Assembly: GCF_009360615.1 (NCBI RefSeq)
Contig: NZ_SPEY01000017.1
Span: 178,769-242,768 of the forward strand
Direction of reading: 5' to 3'
Length of the DNA: 64,000 nucleotides
Origin: Comamonas sp.
GTDB lineage: Bacteria; Pseudomonadota; Gammaproteobacteria; Burkholderiales; Burkholderiaceae_C
A program made the position numbers and the translations under genes. The notes under the pieces are model-generated. The model searched no databases. It was not told where the DNA came from and saw nothing but the letters and a program-made list of their open reading frames with translations. This document shows, piece by piece, positions 8,250 to 16,020 of the stretch; position 1 is the stretch's first letter; the number at the start of each line of letters is the position of its first letter.

Positions 8250-8795
8250 TTAAAGATTTTCTTGAAGTTCCCATAAATATTCAATTGTATTCCCAAAGCC
8301 AAAAGATGAATCATAATCATGTTTTTCTATATATAAATACGTTCCATTTTTATTAAACTCATTAAATGGAATCTCGGATTCAATGAAATTTTGATCATTG
8401 AATTTATGTAGATATTGATTCAATTCATTTAAATTTTTAATTACTACTTTTTCATTATGGAGTTGAACAGGGTTTTCATAAATAATATATAGAATTAAGT
8501 GATCGCTTATTGCATTAACTTTGCTGATAAATTCCTCAAGATCATAAGACGAAAACCCAGAGACAAAAGTTAAATAACCAGTTTCAAAATCTACTTCATC
8601 AAAAGAACCGTTTGCTGCCTTTTCCGAAAAATGTGTCTGAATATAATCATTAATATTTATACCAAAAAGATAACGTATGGATTTATTGTTATTAAAATCA
8701 AAATCTTTATCTTGTATTTGGTAAATATCGTGAATTTCATCGAGAAACTCTCTTTTTAATTTAACCACACCTTGAACGGCACATGAACTGCTCAT
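8250..8795 (-). CDS. Hypothetical protein (181 aa)
   Basis: The ATG at 8795 has AAAGGA about 8 nt upstream. Acidic, soluble, Asn/Phe-rich, no recognised domain. It lies 46 nt downstream of the membrane protein gene 8842-9138 with no promoter box between, so the two are probably cotranscribed. Confidence 0.75.
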   Translation of the reverse strand: MSSSCAVQGVVKLKREFLDEIHDIYQIQDKDFDFNNNKSIRYLFGININDYIQTHFSEKAANGSFDEVDFETGYLTFVSGFSSYDLEEFISKVNAISDHLILYIIYENPVQLHNEKVVIKNLNELNQYLHKFNDQNFIESEIPFNEFNKNGTYLYIEKHDYDSSFGFGNTIEYLWELQENL

Positions 8796-8841
8796 GATAA
8801 TTTCCTTTCACTCAGTTTGAATTGATTTTTTAATCTTTATG

Positions 8842-9138
8842 CTATTTTGAAAATAAAGAAAAAATTAATAGAGTCATAAAAACGCCTATGATCATAGTTA
8901 GCCAAAATAAACTAGGGTTGTTACTGTAATGAGTGTATAAGTCGGATGTGGTTAAGGTTGCTGTGAAAGTATTCGAAATCCATAATGAAAAGGGCTTTAG
9001 GAAAAAAATAAAATAAAGCACACCTAGCAGAATTGAAAGGCTTAAAAAGAATAAAGCTATAAATTTGGTTTCGTTTTTGGTGAAAACTGGATTGAAATTC
9101 TCATCGGTTTTCCAATCATCTTTTTTATTATCTGGCAT
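8842..9138 (-). CDS. Two-TM membrane protein, paralogue of 34368-34625
   Basis: 98 aa. A polar N-terminus with N-x-N-P-V-F-T-K-N-E is followed by two hydrophobic segments (about 27-49 and 77-96). The 91-frame at 34.4-34.6 kb has the same N-P-V-F-S-K-S-E entry into its first membrane segment, so the two are paralogues. GGAG lies 8 nt before the ATG. Role unknown. Confidence 0.75.
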   Translation of the reverse strand: MPDNKKDDWKTDENFNPVFTKNETKFIALFFLSLSILLGVLYFIFFLKPFSLWISNTFTATLTTSDLYTHYSNNPSLFWLTMIIGVFMTLLIFSLFSK

Positions 9139-9159
9139 AATGAAACTCCAATTTTTTAA

Positions 9160-9187
9160 TTGTCAATATTAGCATTAATATTGACAA
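9160..9187. promoter_or_regulatory. 12-bp palindrome, candidate operator
   Basis: TTGTCAATATTA and TAATATTGACAA form a perfect inverted repeat around GCAT, in the upstream region of 8842-9138 and 55-80 nt downstream of the HTH gene 9241-9813. It takes the place of the usual GCGGTATAT cassette. A hairpin role cannot be excluded. Confidence 0.4.
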
Positions 9188-9240
9188 AATATTTAACATT
9201 TAAGACAGAGTATAAGAACTAAAGAGGACTAATCTGAATT

Positions 9241-9813
9241 TTATATGTTGCAACATTCAAGAGCTGTACACTTAAAAAAGGGGGTATAGACATACTCGAT
9301 ACCTCCAGAGATTGCATCCTGTTTGTAAGCATGAATATACCCTTGATTGAACAATTTTTTTAACTTTGAACTTGCATTAGGTGATGATATATCAAGAAAA
9401 TGTGATAACTCACTGGTGGTTGTTTGCTTCTTAGAATAAACGAATGATAAAACTTCCTTTCCCCCAGAACTCAGGTCGCCATAAATTGATCCGGTCCCAT
9501 CATTATTTTTTATCAAAAGCGGCATTTGCTTTGCATGGAAGCCATAAAGCAGATTTTCAAGTACATCAACATTCTCAACATTGGTAATTATGGTACCAAT
9601 CTGTTTGCTATTGAGTTTAGCGAAGGCTGCAATACCATTTCGGACAAAGCAGGCATCGAAAGCAGTCATGTTCTCAAGTGAGATTTCAAGGGCATTAACA
9701 GGACCATTGACCGAACTTCTTAAATGATTCAGTACTTCATCACCCGCTTTACTGCCCATGACGAAATTTTTTTTTGTTACATCAATCAATCTAATTTGAA
9801 AATTGTGGTCCAT
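9241..9813 (-). CDS. Winged-helix protein with STAS-like N-terminal domain
   Basis: 190 aa. Residues about 20-105 (hydrophobic strands around LEISLENMTAFDACFVRNGI) resemble the STAS-like fold seen in DUF4325 proteins. Residues about 115-180 look like a MarR/ArsR-type winged helix (TTSELSHFLDISSPNASSKL as recognition region). A GGTG site precedes the ATG. Probably a DNA-binding regulator; the palindrome at 9160-9187 is a possible target. Family assignment is by eye only. Confidence 0.7.
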   Translation of the reverse strand: MDHNFQIRLIDVTKKNFVMGSKAGDEVLNHLRSSVNGPVNALEISLENMTAFDACFVRNGIAAFAKLNSKQIGTIITNVENVDVLENLLYGFHAKQMPLLIKNNDGTGSIYGDLSSGGKEVLSFVYSKKQTTTSELSHFLDISSPNASSKLKKLFNQGYIHAYKQDAISGGIEYVYTPFFKCTALECCNI

Positions 9814-9840
9814 ATCGATTTCACCAGATTTTTAAACTAC

Positions 9841-10164
9841 TTATACAGTTTCATTTTTTAACTGAGGTGTCCGTGTATTCCATTTATTAATGGCATCAAT
9901 CAGAGTCTTGGCTTTGATTTCCAAACGGGAAGAAAGTGGATCACCATCGCAATGGTGGATTATAGAGACACTTATAATAACGTGTCTCATGCCGGTCCAG
10001 TTTTTACTTGTGTTGATATTGGTTTGGTTTGAACCACAAAAAGGGCAGGGTTGCAGGTCATAAGGTTTCAATTCTTCACGGCGGAACCATCCCCAATGAC
10101 GAGTACCACCCACGTCAAATTTTTTATATCTTGCCGATAGTTTTGGATTTTGCCTTCGCACCAC
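9841..10164 (-). CDS. Lar-like zinc-ribbon protein (C-terminal frame)
   Basis: 107 aa. PCPFCGS followed much later by a W-N-T-R segment is the hallmark of Lar-type restriction-alleviation proteins, small zinc ribbons that modulate type I restriction; a second Cys/His group (HHCDGD) completes the site. The annotated ATG at 10164 lacks a good ribosome site. The frame upstream (10068-10229) starts well and joins this one through a -1 shift at A-AAA-AAT, giving one longer protein. The function in restriction alleviation is inference. Confidence 0.6.
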   Translation of the reverse strand: MVRRQNPKLSARYKKFDVGGTRHWGWFRREELKPYDLQPCPFCGSNQTNINTSKNWTGMRHVIISVSIIHHCDGDPLSSRLEIKAKTLIDAINKWNTRTPQLKNETV

Positions 10165-10229
10165 TCAACTTCACTATCAGTGGTGTGGACTGGAAAAAAT
10201 ACTTTATCGCCAACTTGATAATTATGCAT
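10068..10229 (-). CDS. N-terminal frame of the Lar-like protein (54 codons)
   Basis: ATG at 10229 with AGGA 9 nt upstream; begins MHNYQVGDKVFFPV, typical of a small beta-barrel entry domain. It runs out of frame at 10068. A -1 slip at A-AAA-AAT (about 10120) would continue directly into the frame reading FDVGGTRHWGWFRREELKP of 9841-10164, which gives a natural junction. Either a programmed frameshift or a one-base indel; the sequence alone cannot decide. Confidence 0.5.
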   Translation of the reverse strand: MHNYQVGDKVFFPVHTTDSEVEWCEGKIQNYRQDIKNLTWVVLVIGDGSAVKN

Positions 10230-10250
10230 ACGAAATTATCCTTTCTTTGT

Positions 10251-10493
10251 TTAGACAAGTTCAAGGTTTGTCTTGATATAACCCATCATATCTTCAATAG
10301 AATTTGGACTGCGACAGTCTGATGTCATGCCAAAAGATGACATTAACCAATTTTCGCTGCATTCAGTGATATGGGTTTTAAGTGTTAATTCTTCTTGATC
10401 AATTTGATTTAAGGTTAAATCTATATAAATTTGATTCAACTGTTCAGAGTCGAAATTTTTTAAGGTTTGTTCTACTAAATCTAAATGACTCAT
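10251..10493 (-). CDS. Small acidic protein (80 aa)
   Basis: Soluble, acidic and Leu/Asn-rich. The ribosome site is weak. A cargo promoter variant lies 20-55 nt upstream. It starts a unit that continues with the Lar-like frames 21 nt downstream. No family recognised. Confidence 0.65.
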   Translation of the reverse strand: MSHLDLVEQTLKNFDSEQLNQIYIDLTLNQIDQEELTLKTHITECSENWLMSSFGMTSDCRSPNSIEDMMGYIKTNLELV

Positions 10494-10513
10494 GGTGGCA
10501 AATTCACAAAAAA

Positions 10514-10547
10514 CTATTTATTAAATATACCACAAAAAAATAATATT
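10514..10547 (-). promoter_or_regulatory. Cargo promoter cassette, copy 7 (GTGG variant)
   Basis: AATATT, seven-T tract, GTGGTATAT in place of GCGGTATAT, then TTTAATAAAT. Drives 10251-10493. The same C-to-T change occurs in copies 17 and 21. Confidence 0.6.
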
Positions 10548-10579
10548 AAAAAATTATTTATTTTTAATTTATTTCAGTC

Positions 10580-10614
10580 GGGACGGGTGAGGGCAATCCA
10601 TTGCCTCCCGTCCC
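10580..10614. repeat. GC-rich hairpin beside a CAGTCGGG box
   Basis: GGGACGGG/CCCGTCCC outer stem with an inner GGCAAT/ATTGCC stem, directly overlapping a CAGTCGGG box. It occupies the position of an E element but has a different sequence. It may also end transcription of 10622-10924. Confidence 0.55.
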
Positions 10615-10621
10615 ATATTGA

Positions 10622-10924
10622 TTAACCACGTTTTTTACGGCGTTTTTCATTAGGAAACCCGATGACATCGCCTTGAGTTGAAACATAAGCTGTTTTAGCT
10701 GCTTGATTTGCTTCCTCTACTGCTGCTGTAGCAACTTTGGTGACAATTGCTTGCATACCACCCATCGCACTTGTTCTCACTAAGAGAGCAGCTCCTCCGC
10801 TTACAACGTTTCCGGTTTTGGCAACCACCTTGCTATACCACGGATCATTTTTAGCTTCTGGTTTTGATGTAGGGGTCGGGGTAGGCTCGCTTGTTTTGCT
10901 GCCTTTTGGGGTTTTGGGGTTCAT
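10622..10924 (-). CDS. Pro/Thr-rich basic-tailed small protein (100 aa)
   Basis: The N-terminal 25 residues are Pro/Thr/Ser/Lys repeats, the middle is an Ala/Gly/Val-rich weakly hydrophobic helix (about 35-75), and the tail is KRRKKRG. A well-placed AGGA precedes the ATG. No family recognised; the middle could associate with membrane. Confidence 0.65.
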   Translation of the reverse strand: MNPKTPKGSKTSEPTPTPTSKPEAKNDPWYSKVVAKTGNVVSGGAALLVRTSAMGGMQAIVTKVATAAVEEANQAAKTAYVSTQGDVIGFPNEKRRKKRG

Positions 10925-11041
10925 AGTATGTTTTCCTAATCGATATTCATGACCAATTCATGAACGAATTAAAGTAAACATAACTGACGATGCTGTGGCA
11001 AGTGCTTCTGAGGAAAATCTTTGATAAACATTAGAATAAAA

Positions 11042-11068
11042 AAATCAGCAATTTAATATTGCTGATTT
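11042..11068 (-). terminator. Rho-independent terminator
   Basis: AAATCAGCAAT/ATTGCTGATTT stem, five-nt loop, T-run on the minus strand. Ends the 13974-11082 gene cluster. Confidence 0.75.
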
Positions 11069-11081
11069 TTTAATGCTAGCA

Positions 11082-11453
11082 TTAGCCGGCTTTTTTGGTT
11101 CTGCGCTTACTGGAGGCAACAATTGTTCCGTTAATCTGTTCGATAATTGTGTCAACACCATCAATAAAACTCAACCTTGTATTCTTAGCTGAACCGCCAT
11201 AAATTACGATGCCAAAACCATTAACTACTTGGGCTTTTGCAAATGCATTTTCTATGTCTATGGGTTCAAATGTAAGTGGTTTAATATTTTGCGCAGTTAA
11301 AGCACTAGCTATTTTCATTGCGGCTTTGGAATCCTGCCTCAATGAGTCGATTTCTGATCTCGTCAAGGCTTGCGGGTTTTTTGAAGTGTCCAAGTTCGCC
11401 TTGGGTGAGGTATTCGATTGGAAAGTTGAACTCATATAGCCACCACTCAGCAA
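11082..11453 (-). CDS. Hypothetical protein overlapping the PRTase gene
   Basis: 123 codons from 11453, of which about 149 nt overlap the 3' end of the phosphoribosyltransferase gene in another frame. An internal ATG at about 11318, just before the PRTase stop and with AGGA upstream, would give a 78-aa protein and near-normal coupling. The C-terminus ends in SKRRTKKAG. No known domain. Confidence 0.55.
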   Translation of the reverse strand: MLSGGYMSSTFQSNTSPKANLDTSKNPQALTRSEIDSLRQDSKAAMKIASALTAQNIKPLTFEPIDIENAFAKAQVVNGFGIVIYGGSAKNTRLSFIDGVDTIIEQINGTIVASSKRRTKKAG

Positions 11454-12042
11454 GTTGCGGATGTTTTTTCATCACATAATCAAGGGTTTTTTTCAAAGGA
11501 ACAAGGTCGATCTCTGGTACCGAGAAACCGGTTAATGTAGTTGCTAAAACAACTTTACCACCATTGTTCTCGATATAGCCTTTCAGAGCAGCTAATGTTC
11601 CGCCCATTGATACCGTATCATCAAGGATAACATAATTTCGCCCCTCTTGGACCTGACCTTCAAATAGCGGTTGTCTTACAATTCTTTCGTATGCTCCGGC
11701 ATCTGTATGATTTGCTTTTACGGATTGAACAATATCGTCATTGAATTCAAATCCTAGATAGCCGCTTAAAATATTGGCATAAGCTAAGGGAATTCGATTA
11801 TTACCAAGGCGTTCTTTTGCTATCACTGGTACTAAAATGGGTTTGTCTTTGAAAAGACGTACACCAAGTTCATATACATCTTTTTCTTTTAAGACATTTT
11901 TATAAAGCAGTTTAAATGCAGCTTCCATATCTCCACTTTTAGCATCGATATATAATTCTTCGGATGCTTTTTTTAATGTACCAAGTGGGTAAAGCACTTT
12001 CACTTTGGGAAAGCCATCCCAAGGTGTTCTTATGAAGCTCAT
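11305..12042 (-). CDS. Phosphoribosyltransferase-fold protein
   Basis: 245 aa. Residues about 137-150 (YVILDDTVSMGGTL) match the PRPP-binding loop of type I phosphoribosyltransferases, where two acidic residues precede a T/S-x-G-G-T turn. PVIAKERLGNNRIP upstream may supply the base-binding part. The substrate cannot be read from the sequence. Its ATG overlaps the stop of 12039-12302 (ATGA). Probably salvage or nucleotide-related, or a host-takeover enzyme. Confidence 0.75.
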   Translation of the reverse strand: MSFIRTPWDGFPKVKVLYPLGTLKKASEELYIDAKSGDMEAAFKLLYKNVLKEKDVYELGVRLFKDKPILVPVIAKERLGNNRIPLAYANILSGYLGFEFNDDIVQSVKANHTDAGAYERIVRQPLFEGQVQEGRNYVILDDTVSMGGTLAALKGYIENNGGKVVLATTLTGFSVPEIDLVPLKKTLDYVMKKHPQLAEWWLYEFNFPIEYLTQGELGHFKKPASLDEIRNRLIEAGFQSRNENS

Positions 12043-12302
12043 TCTTTGCTTTCCTGCATACTTAAAGGCGTTATTGAGATTTTTTGGTCACATTGAACGC
12101 AGACTAATGAATTTACGTGAAGTTCAGAGAATTCATCGAATCCACAAGAAATACATCGTAAAAAACGCTGAGGCTTATAGTCTGGAATATTAGAAAAATT
12201 ATCATAACCTTGAAACTTGAATGAGCTTAAAGCTATTTTTTCTACATCAAGTTTTGATGACCATTGATTGCCAGATCGTTGGACTCTTAAAACCAAAGCC
12301 AT
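12039..12302 (-). CDS. Zinc-ribbon protein (87 aa)
   Basis: A CISC pair and, about 18 residues later, a CVQC pair form a four-Cys zinc ribbon in the second half. The N-terminus is basic and Ser-rich. Coupled by ATGA to the phosphoribosyltransferase gene. No function assignable. Confidence 0.7.
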   Translation of the reverse strand: MALVLRVQRSGNQWSSKLDVEKIALSSFKFQGYDNFSNIPDYKPQRFLRCISCGFDEFSELHVNSLVCVQCDQKISITPLSMQESKE

Positions 12303-12312
12303 TTTTTATCCT

Positions 12313-12537
12313 TTAGTCAGTAGGTTTGGATTCAAATGGGATAAGTTTTGCAATGAAATAAGCACATAATACTGAAACGAAATAAAATAATGCATATTGC
12401 ATAGATTCAGTTGTATGCAGATATTCTGTAAATCCACTTGGACCGAGTTTTGCAGCTTTTAGAGCATATATAGTAAAAAATAGAATGGTTGGGATAGCAA
12501 CTAATATCCCCAACAATATTTGTGATTTTTTTTGCAT
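12313..12537 (-). CDS. Two-TM small membrane protein (74 aa)
   Basis: Two hydrophobic segments, about 7-25 (ILLGILVAIPTILFFTIYAL) and 48-66, with a short loop. GGAG precedes the ATG. Lies 10 nt before 12302, so same operon. Role unknown. Confidence 0.65.
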   Translation of the reverse strand: MQKKSQILLGILVAIPTILFFTIYALKAAKLGPSGFTEYLHTTESMQYALFYFVSVLCAYFIAKLIPFESKPTD

Positions 12538-12573
12538 GATTTACTCCAATACAAAAAATTTGAAGTTCTAATA

Positions 12574-13149
12574 TTAAGCCATAAATATATAGCCTAATAT
12601 TTCTTCACTGTTTTGATCATCAATGAATGCGACTGGTAAAGAGTCCTGAGGATCATTCATTTTGCTAAATTTAACTTTCTTACCATTTACCTGATGGAAA
12701 AAAGATTTTTGTGTCTCCCAGACAAAACAATTATTCAAAATTTGAATGCCATTATTTTGAATGTATTTTGTGCATCTTTGGTACGTGCGTTTGGAGTTAT
12801 CAAAGATGATATTTTCTACAACAATGATTTGACCTTTAGATAGTCCGTACAACTTATCATTTTCTCTGTAAACATAAATAGGGCTATTACTATCATTTTG
12901 ATGATAACCTAACTGCCATTTATGACTATCTTGAGGTACTAACCAACAAACTTTACTACTTGGTTTTGATAAATCTAAATCAGCAAGCGGATCATTGACG
13001 GCGAATTTGCTTAAATTTAAACGGTATTCATTACCATCATGTGCTTTAAAGCAAGCTTTTTGAAAATCTATTTGTCCTTGGATTTCAATATAATTAGCCT
13101 TATTAGAAATGAACTCATCTTTAGTTTTGTAAATTCGGAACGCTTTCAT
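12574..13149 (-). CDS. Hypothetical protein (191 aa)
   Basis: Soluble, beta-rich by appearance, with evenly spread Tyr/Asn/Lys. GGGAAAG precedes the ATG. Neighbours on both sides are 36-43 nt away on the same strand. No family recognised. Confidence 0.7.
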   Translation of the reverse strand: MKAFRIYKTKDEFISNKANYIEIQGQIDFQKACFKAHDGNEYRLNLSKFAVNDPLADLDLSKPSSKVCWLVPQDSHKWQLGYHQNDSNSPIYVYRENDKLYGLSKGQIIVVENIIFDNSKRTYQRCTKYIQNNGIQILNNCFVWETQKSFFHQVNGKKVKFSKMNDPQDSLPVAFIDDQNSEEILGYIFMA

Positions 13150-13192
13150 TAAATCTTTCCCATAACCATAATATTATTTTTTAATCTCAGAT

Positions 13193-13447
13193 TTACTCAG
13201 ATAGTTCCTCTGAGCAACTTTCGCATATATCTTCGCCGTTCACCGGCGATCCAATGATAAGGGAGGGTAGAAACCAGTAAAAGCATTCAGTACAGAACAA
13301 GATGTGATGATCTAATTCACAGCAAAAGTTAGTATCCTCTGCAAGAGCAGGGTCCATATCCAGTTCTTCGAGTACATCTCTAAGATTGTTACAGGTATGT
13401 TCAAGTGTATCTGCGACCAATTTTGCATTAGCTTTGACAAAAGACAT
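13193..13447 (-). CDS. Cys-rich small protein (84 aa)
   Basis: Eight Cys including CC, CTEC and CESC groups plus a His pair in the C-terminal two thirds, consistent with one or two zinc sites. Acidic overall. GAGGG precedes the ATG. Sits 35 nt downstream of 13483-13974. Confidence 0.7.
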   Translation of the reverse strand: MSFVKANAKLVADTLEHTCNNLRDVLEELDMDPALAEDTNFCCELDHHILFCTECFYWFLPSLIIGSPVNGEDICESCSEELSE

Positions 13448-13482
13448 GGATATAGCCCTCTTTCGAAAAATAAATCACTCTA

Positions 13483-13974
13483 TTAACTATGGGATGGTTC
13501 CAAATTACTTTGAAAGTATTCAGAAGTCAGAGGCACATAGCCCTCATCAACATCGTCTTGTTCGCAGTAGAATGCATTATAGCCAGTATCGACAAGTACC
13601 TTAGCAATACTAAGCAAAACAAAATTAGCAACCCCACCTACATCCAAGCTGAAATATACATAATTTTCATCTTTAGGGAAAAATGAGTAGCCTGTATTTG
13701 GTGCTTGCATGATAGATAATTTACGATTTTCAGTAACTTCAAAGTTTGCAGGATTAATCCCCGTTACAACAATTGGATAGCTACTGTAAAAACCAGATTC
13801 AGCAAAAGAAACCTCCAAACGATCACTTAAATATGGTTTTTCAAGTTTATTCAATTCTGAATAAGCACCAATATTTTTTAGAGCGGTGCGAACATGTTTC
13901 CAGATTTCACCAAACCACAAAGGAGCTGTTGCATCATTAGGATTGGTAATAATAAGCTTGGTATTTGATGACAT
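13483..13974 (-). CDS. Hypothetical protein, paralogue of 5051-5545
   Basis: 163 aa with a GGGG ribosome site 8 nt upstream. Shares GAYS-L, a Y-L-S turn and a S-YP strand with the protein at 5051-5545 and has similar length. No known domain. It starts 27 nt after the stop of 14002-14418, so it probably belongs to a long operon running from 14418 to 11082. Confidence 0.75.
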   Translation of the reverse strand: MSSNTKLIITNPNDATAPLWFGEIWKHVRTALKNIGAYSELNKLEKPYLSDRLEVSFAESGFYSSYPIVVTGINPANFEVTENRKLSIMQAPNTGYSFFPKDENYVYFSLDVGGVANFVLLSIAKVLVDTGYNAFYCEQDDVDEGYVPLTSEYFQSNLEPSHS

Positions 13975-14001
13975 ATATTTTCCCCTGTTAAACCACCTAG
14001 C

Positions 14002-14418
14002 TTAAGCTAGGCAGTTGTGATAGATGATCGCACGAGCATTTAGATAATTTAACTTCGCACTTTGAGCTTTCAAACTCGATAGATTTTCTACAAAATTTGG
14101 TTCCAGTGTTAAGTTAAGGAAGTTGTTTTGTAATTCTTTAGCTTCGATTAAAAAGTCTAAAATAATCTGCCGATTCTGCGCGGTGAATCCCATTTCATCA
14201 TTAGTATTTAATGGACCAATTTTTTCAAACTCGGAAATTAATTCTTGTGTTTGAAGTTGTTGAAAACTTTCTTGAGTGCGCTTGAAACTATGAATAAAAT
14301 TAGATGCCTCACCAAGATTGTCGATACAATGCCAATTAATCCCGAAAGAGTCGATAAAGATAATTGCACGATTGCTTAAATCTGTAGAGATGGATTTTAA
14401 AGTAGGTTGATTAGTCAT
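14002..14418 (-). CDS. Hypothetical protein (138 aa)
   Basis: The ATG at 14418 follows AACTTTGGAG by 7 nt; the longer open frame would include the promoter. Helical, with a Gln/Glu-rich middle. No family recognised. First gene of the long 14418-11082 cluster (eight genes). Confidence 0.75.
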   Translation of the reverse strand: MTNQPTLKSISTDLSNRAIIFIDSFGINWHCIDNLGEASNFIHSFKRTQESFQQLQTQELISEFEKIGPLNTNDEMGFTAQNRQIILDFLIEAKELQNNFLNLTLEPNFVENLSSLKAQSAKLNYLNARAIIYHNCLA

Positions 14419-14426
14419 GGTGATTC

Positions 14427-14480
14427 TCCAAAGTTGATAATGCATTATACTACATATACCGCAAAATAAAAATACTTTTG
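14427..14480 (-). promoter_or_regulatory. Cargo promoter cassette, copy 8
   Basis: Model copy: AGTATT, T-tract, GCGGTATAT, TATAAT, AACTTTGGAG. Facing away from it, TTGCTT - 16 nt - TACAAT forms a plausible plus-strand promoter whose start would fall at the ATGCAGTCGGG box at about 14510. Confidence 0.75.
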
Positions 14481-14510
14481 CTTTTAAATTACCCATAATT
14501 ACAATATTGA

Positions 14511-14756
14511 TGCAGTCGGGTGTAAATAAATTTTCAATTTTCGAGATGCCTTCTTTGGAGGCTCAAGCCGGTTGCGTTAGCAACATGGCTTAAAAGCGTC
14601 AGCGCGGGGGGCTTAGAATTAAAGATAACTAAACGAGTGTAGCTGTAAGCAAATAGGAAATATGCAGGCAATGAGCTAAATGATGTGGAAATGCGAGAGA
14701 GGTGAGGTGCGTTAGCACCGGCGTAATGAAAATAAAACTCTCGCTTATATTTTTTC
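14511..14756 (+). ncRNA. Candidate divergent structured RNA, long form 1
   Basis: Starts with GCAGTCGGG, then the E hairpins (14546-14612), then a ~105-nt module (14631-14738) seen four times in the window with the hairpin GGTGC-GTTA-GCACC. Here GCGAGAG (14693-14699) pairs with CTCTCGC (14738-14744), followed by TTATATTTTTTC, a terminator-like end. No open frame of note. The 14757-14905 remainder shows nothing. Confidence 0.5.
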
Positions 14757-14905
14757 TTTAATTATTGTATTAAGTATATATATTCTTATTAATTGAGAGC
14801 GTACCAAAATTATTTGTTGCTGATTTTATTTGGTTGGCATCAAAGACTACAAATTGTTTTGAATGCAATTTGCAGCCATAACAATATCCAATGAATCAAC
14901 AAGAT

Positions 14906-15436
14906 TTAAAGTTGATCAACTAAAGAAATCTGCCGTGACATCTCAAGAAACTTTCTAAACTCGATCATTGCTTTATCAATTAGTACGATCGCACGGGTAG
15001 CATTATTGATGACTGGTACATCGTTAATATTAATATCACCTGCCATGCATTTCGAAAAAATCTTACTTTCCAATTCATCTAGTAAATTATTGTTTTGAGC
15101 GACTTCGAAAAGTTTAAGTTTAAGTTTTGCTTTAAAACCATCTAAGTAACAATTGATTGTGCTGTTGCCCCCTGCAATTGATTTTGTAAAATCAGAAAAG
15201 TTAAATTCTTCTGAAATTTCAACAATAAACCCATCAATTGCAAATTGATCAGCACCACAAATAAATACTTTAGCCTGAATATTAATTACATCAATTGAAA
15301 TTAATTTAGGGTCTTTTAAGAACTGGACGGGAGTATGAGCAGTAAAGAAAATATGTGGACAGCCCTCATCCTCAACAAAAAAATCAAGAAGTTTAATTTC
15401 AGCAACGCCTTTAGAATAAATTTGATTTAATTGCAT
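14906..15436 (-). CDS. Hypothetical protein (176 aa)
   Basis: Start at 15436, with GAGT upstream and a promoter box about 30 nt further. Mixed alpha/beta, Ile/Phe-rich, soluble. The C-terminal NATRAIVLIDKAMIEFRKF is weakly like LNARAIIYHNC at the end of 14002-14418, perhaps a distant relation. No family recognised. Confidence 0.75.
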   Translation of the reverse strand: MQLNQIYSKGVAEIKLLDFFVEDEGCPHIFFTAHTPVQFLKDPKLISIDVINIQAKVFICGADQFAIDGFIVEISEEFNFSDFTKSIAGGNSTINCYLDGFKAKLKLKLFEVAQNNNLLDELESKIFSKCMAGDININDVPVINNATRAIVLIDKAMIEFRKFLEMSRQISLVDQL

Positions 15437-15460
15437 TTAAATTACTCTATTTGAATTTAA

Positions 15461-15500
15461 ATACATTATACATAATATACCGCAAAAATATAATATTTAT
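15461..15500 (-). promoter_or_regulatory. Cargo promoter cassette, copy 9
   Basis: AATATT, AT tract, GCGGTATAT, TATAATG; the TTTGGAG leader is replaced by an AT-rich one. Drives 14906-15436. Confidence 0.7.
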
Positions 15501-15522
15501 TGTATATATTTTTTTGGTAATA

Positions 15523-15547
15523 AAAAAAAGCCTTGGTTTCCCAAGGC
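15523..15547 (-). terminator. Rho-independent terminator with GAAA tetraloop
   Basis: On the minus strand GCCTTGG-GAAA-CCAAGGC followed by a T-run. Ends 15568-15774. Confidence 0.85.
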
Positions 15548-15567
15548 AACAACGGAGTTAAAAAATT

Positions 15568-15774
15568 TTAATCGTCAAGGTGAATACTTAAGGTACTTAC
15601 CAAGTTGTCGTAGTCACCTTTTTTTGCTTCATTCTGAACTTTCTTAATTTCATCTTTTGTCCATCCTGCGGCTTTGGCACATTTTTCAAACTGAGCCAAT
15701 AATGCAAAAGCATTCCCATTGGTACCAACAAGCGTTCCAGTACAAGTTTTGGGTGGGGAAAATAAGTTTTTCAT
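15568..15774 (-). CDS. Small conserved mobile-element protein, LVGTNGNAFALL family
   Basis: 68 aa. LVGTNGNAFALLAQFEKCAK, then A-G-W-T, then GDYDNLVSTL, follows the pattern L-x-G-x-x-G-N-A-F-A-L-L ... AGW ... GDY-x-x-L that I recognise from small phage and plasmid proteins of unknown function. AGGA precedes the ATG; monocistronic between its promoter and a strong terminator. Confidence 0.75.
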   Translation of the reverse strand: MKNLFSPPKTCTGTLVGTNGNAFALLAQFEKCAKAAGWTKDEIKKVQNEAKKGDYDNLVSTLSIHLDD

Positions 15775-15810
15775 ATCAGTAATCCTATAATGAATTAATA
15801 GCTCATTGTT

Positions 15811-15856
15811 TAATAATATGATTTTATCATATACCGCATAAATATAATACTTTTAT
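15811..15856 (-). promoter_or_regulatory. Cargo promoter cassette, copy 10
   Basis: AGTATT, AT tract, GCGGTATAT, TAAAAT as -10; leader of about 45 nt without TTTGGAG. Drives 15568-15774. Confidence 0.65.
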
Positions 15857-15884
15857 CTTTTCAGGTTACTAAAATAATCATGGT

Positions 15885-15992
15885 TGTAGCAGTCGGGTCA
15901 CTGATCTATAAGTATTTTGAAAATGCTTTCTTTGTAAAACTATAAGCGGTTGCGTTAGCAACACGGTTGTTGAGCGTTAGCGGGCTGAGCTT
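15885..15992 (+). repeat. CAGTCGGG box and hairpin element E6
   Basis: GCAGTCGGG at about 15889, then a degenerate first hairpin, GCGGTTGC-GTTA-GCAACACGG and GC-GTTA-GC. Same order as the other E elements, facing away from promoter copy 10. Confidence 0.55.
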
Positions 15993-16020
15993 TTATAAAT
16001 TTTAAAATAAATTGCTAAGC

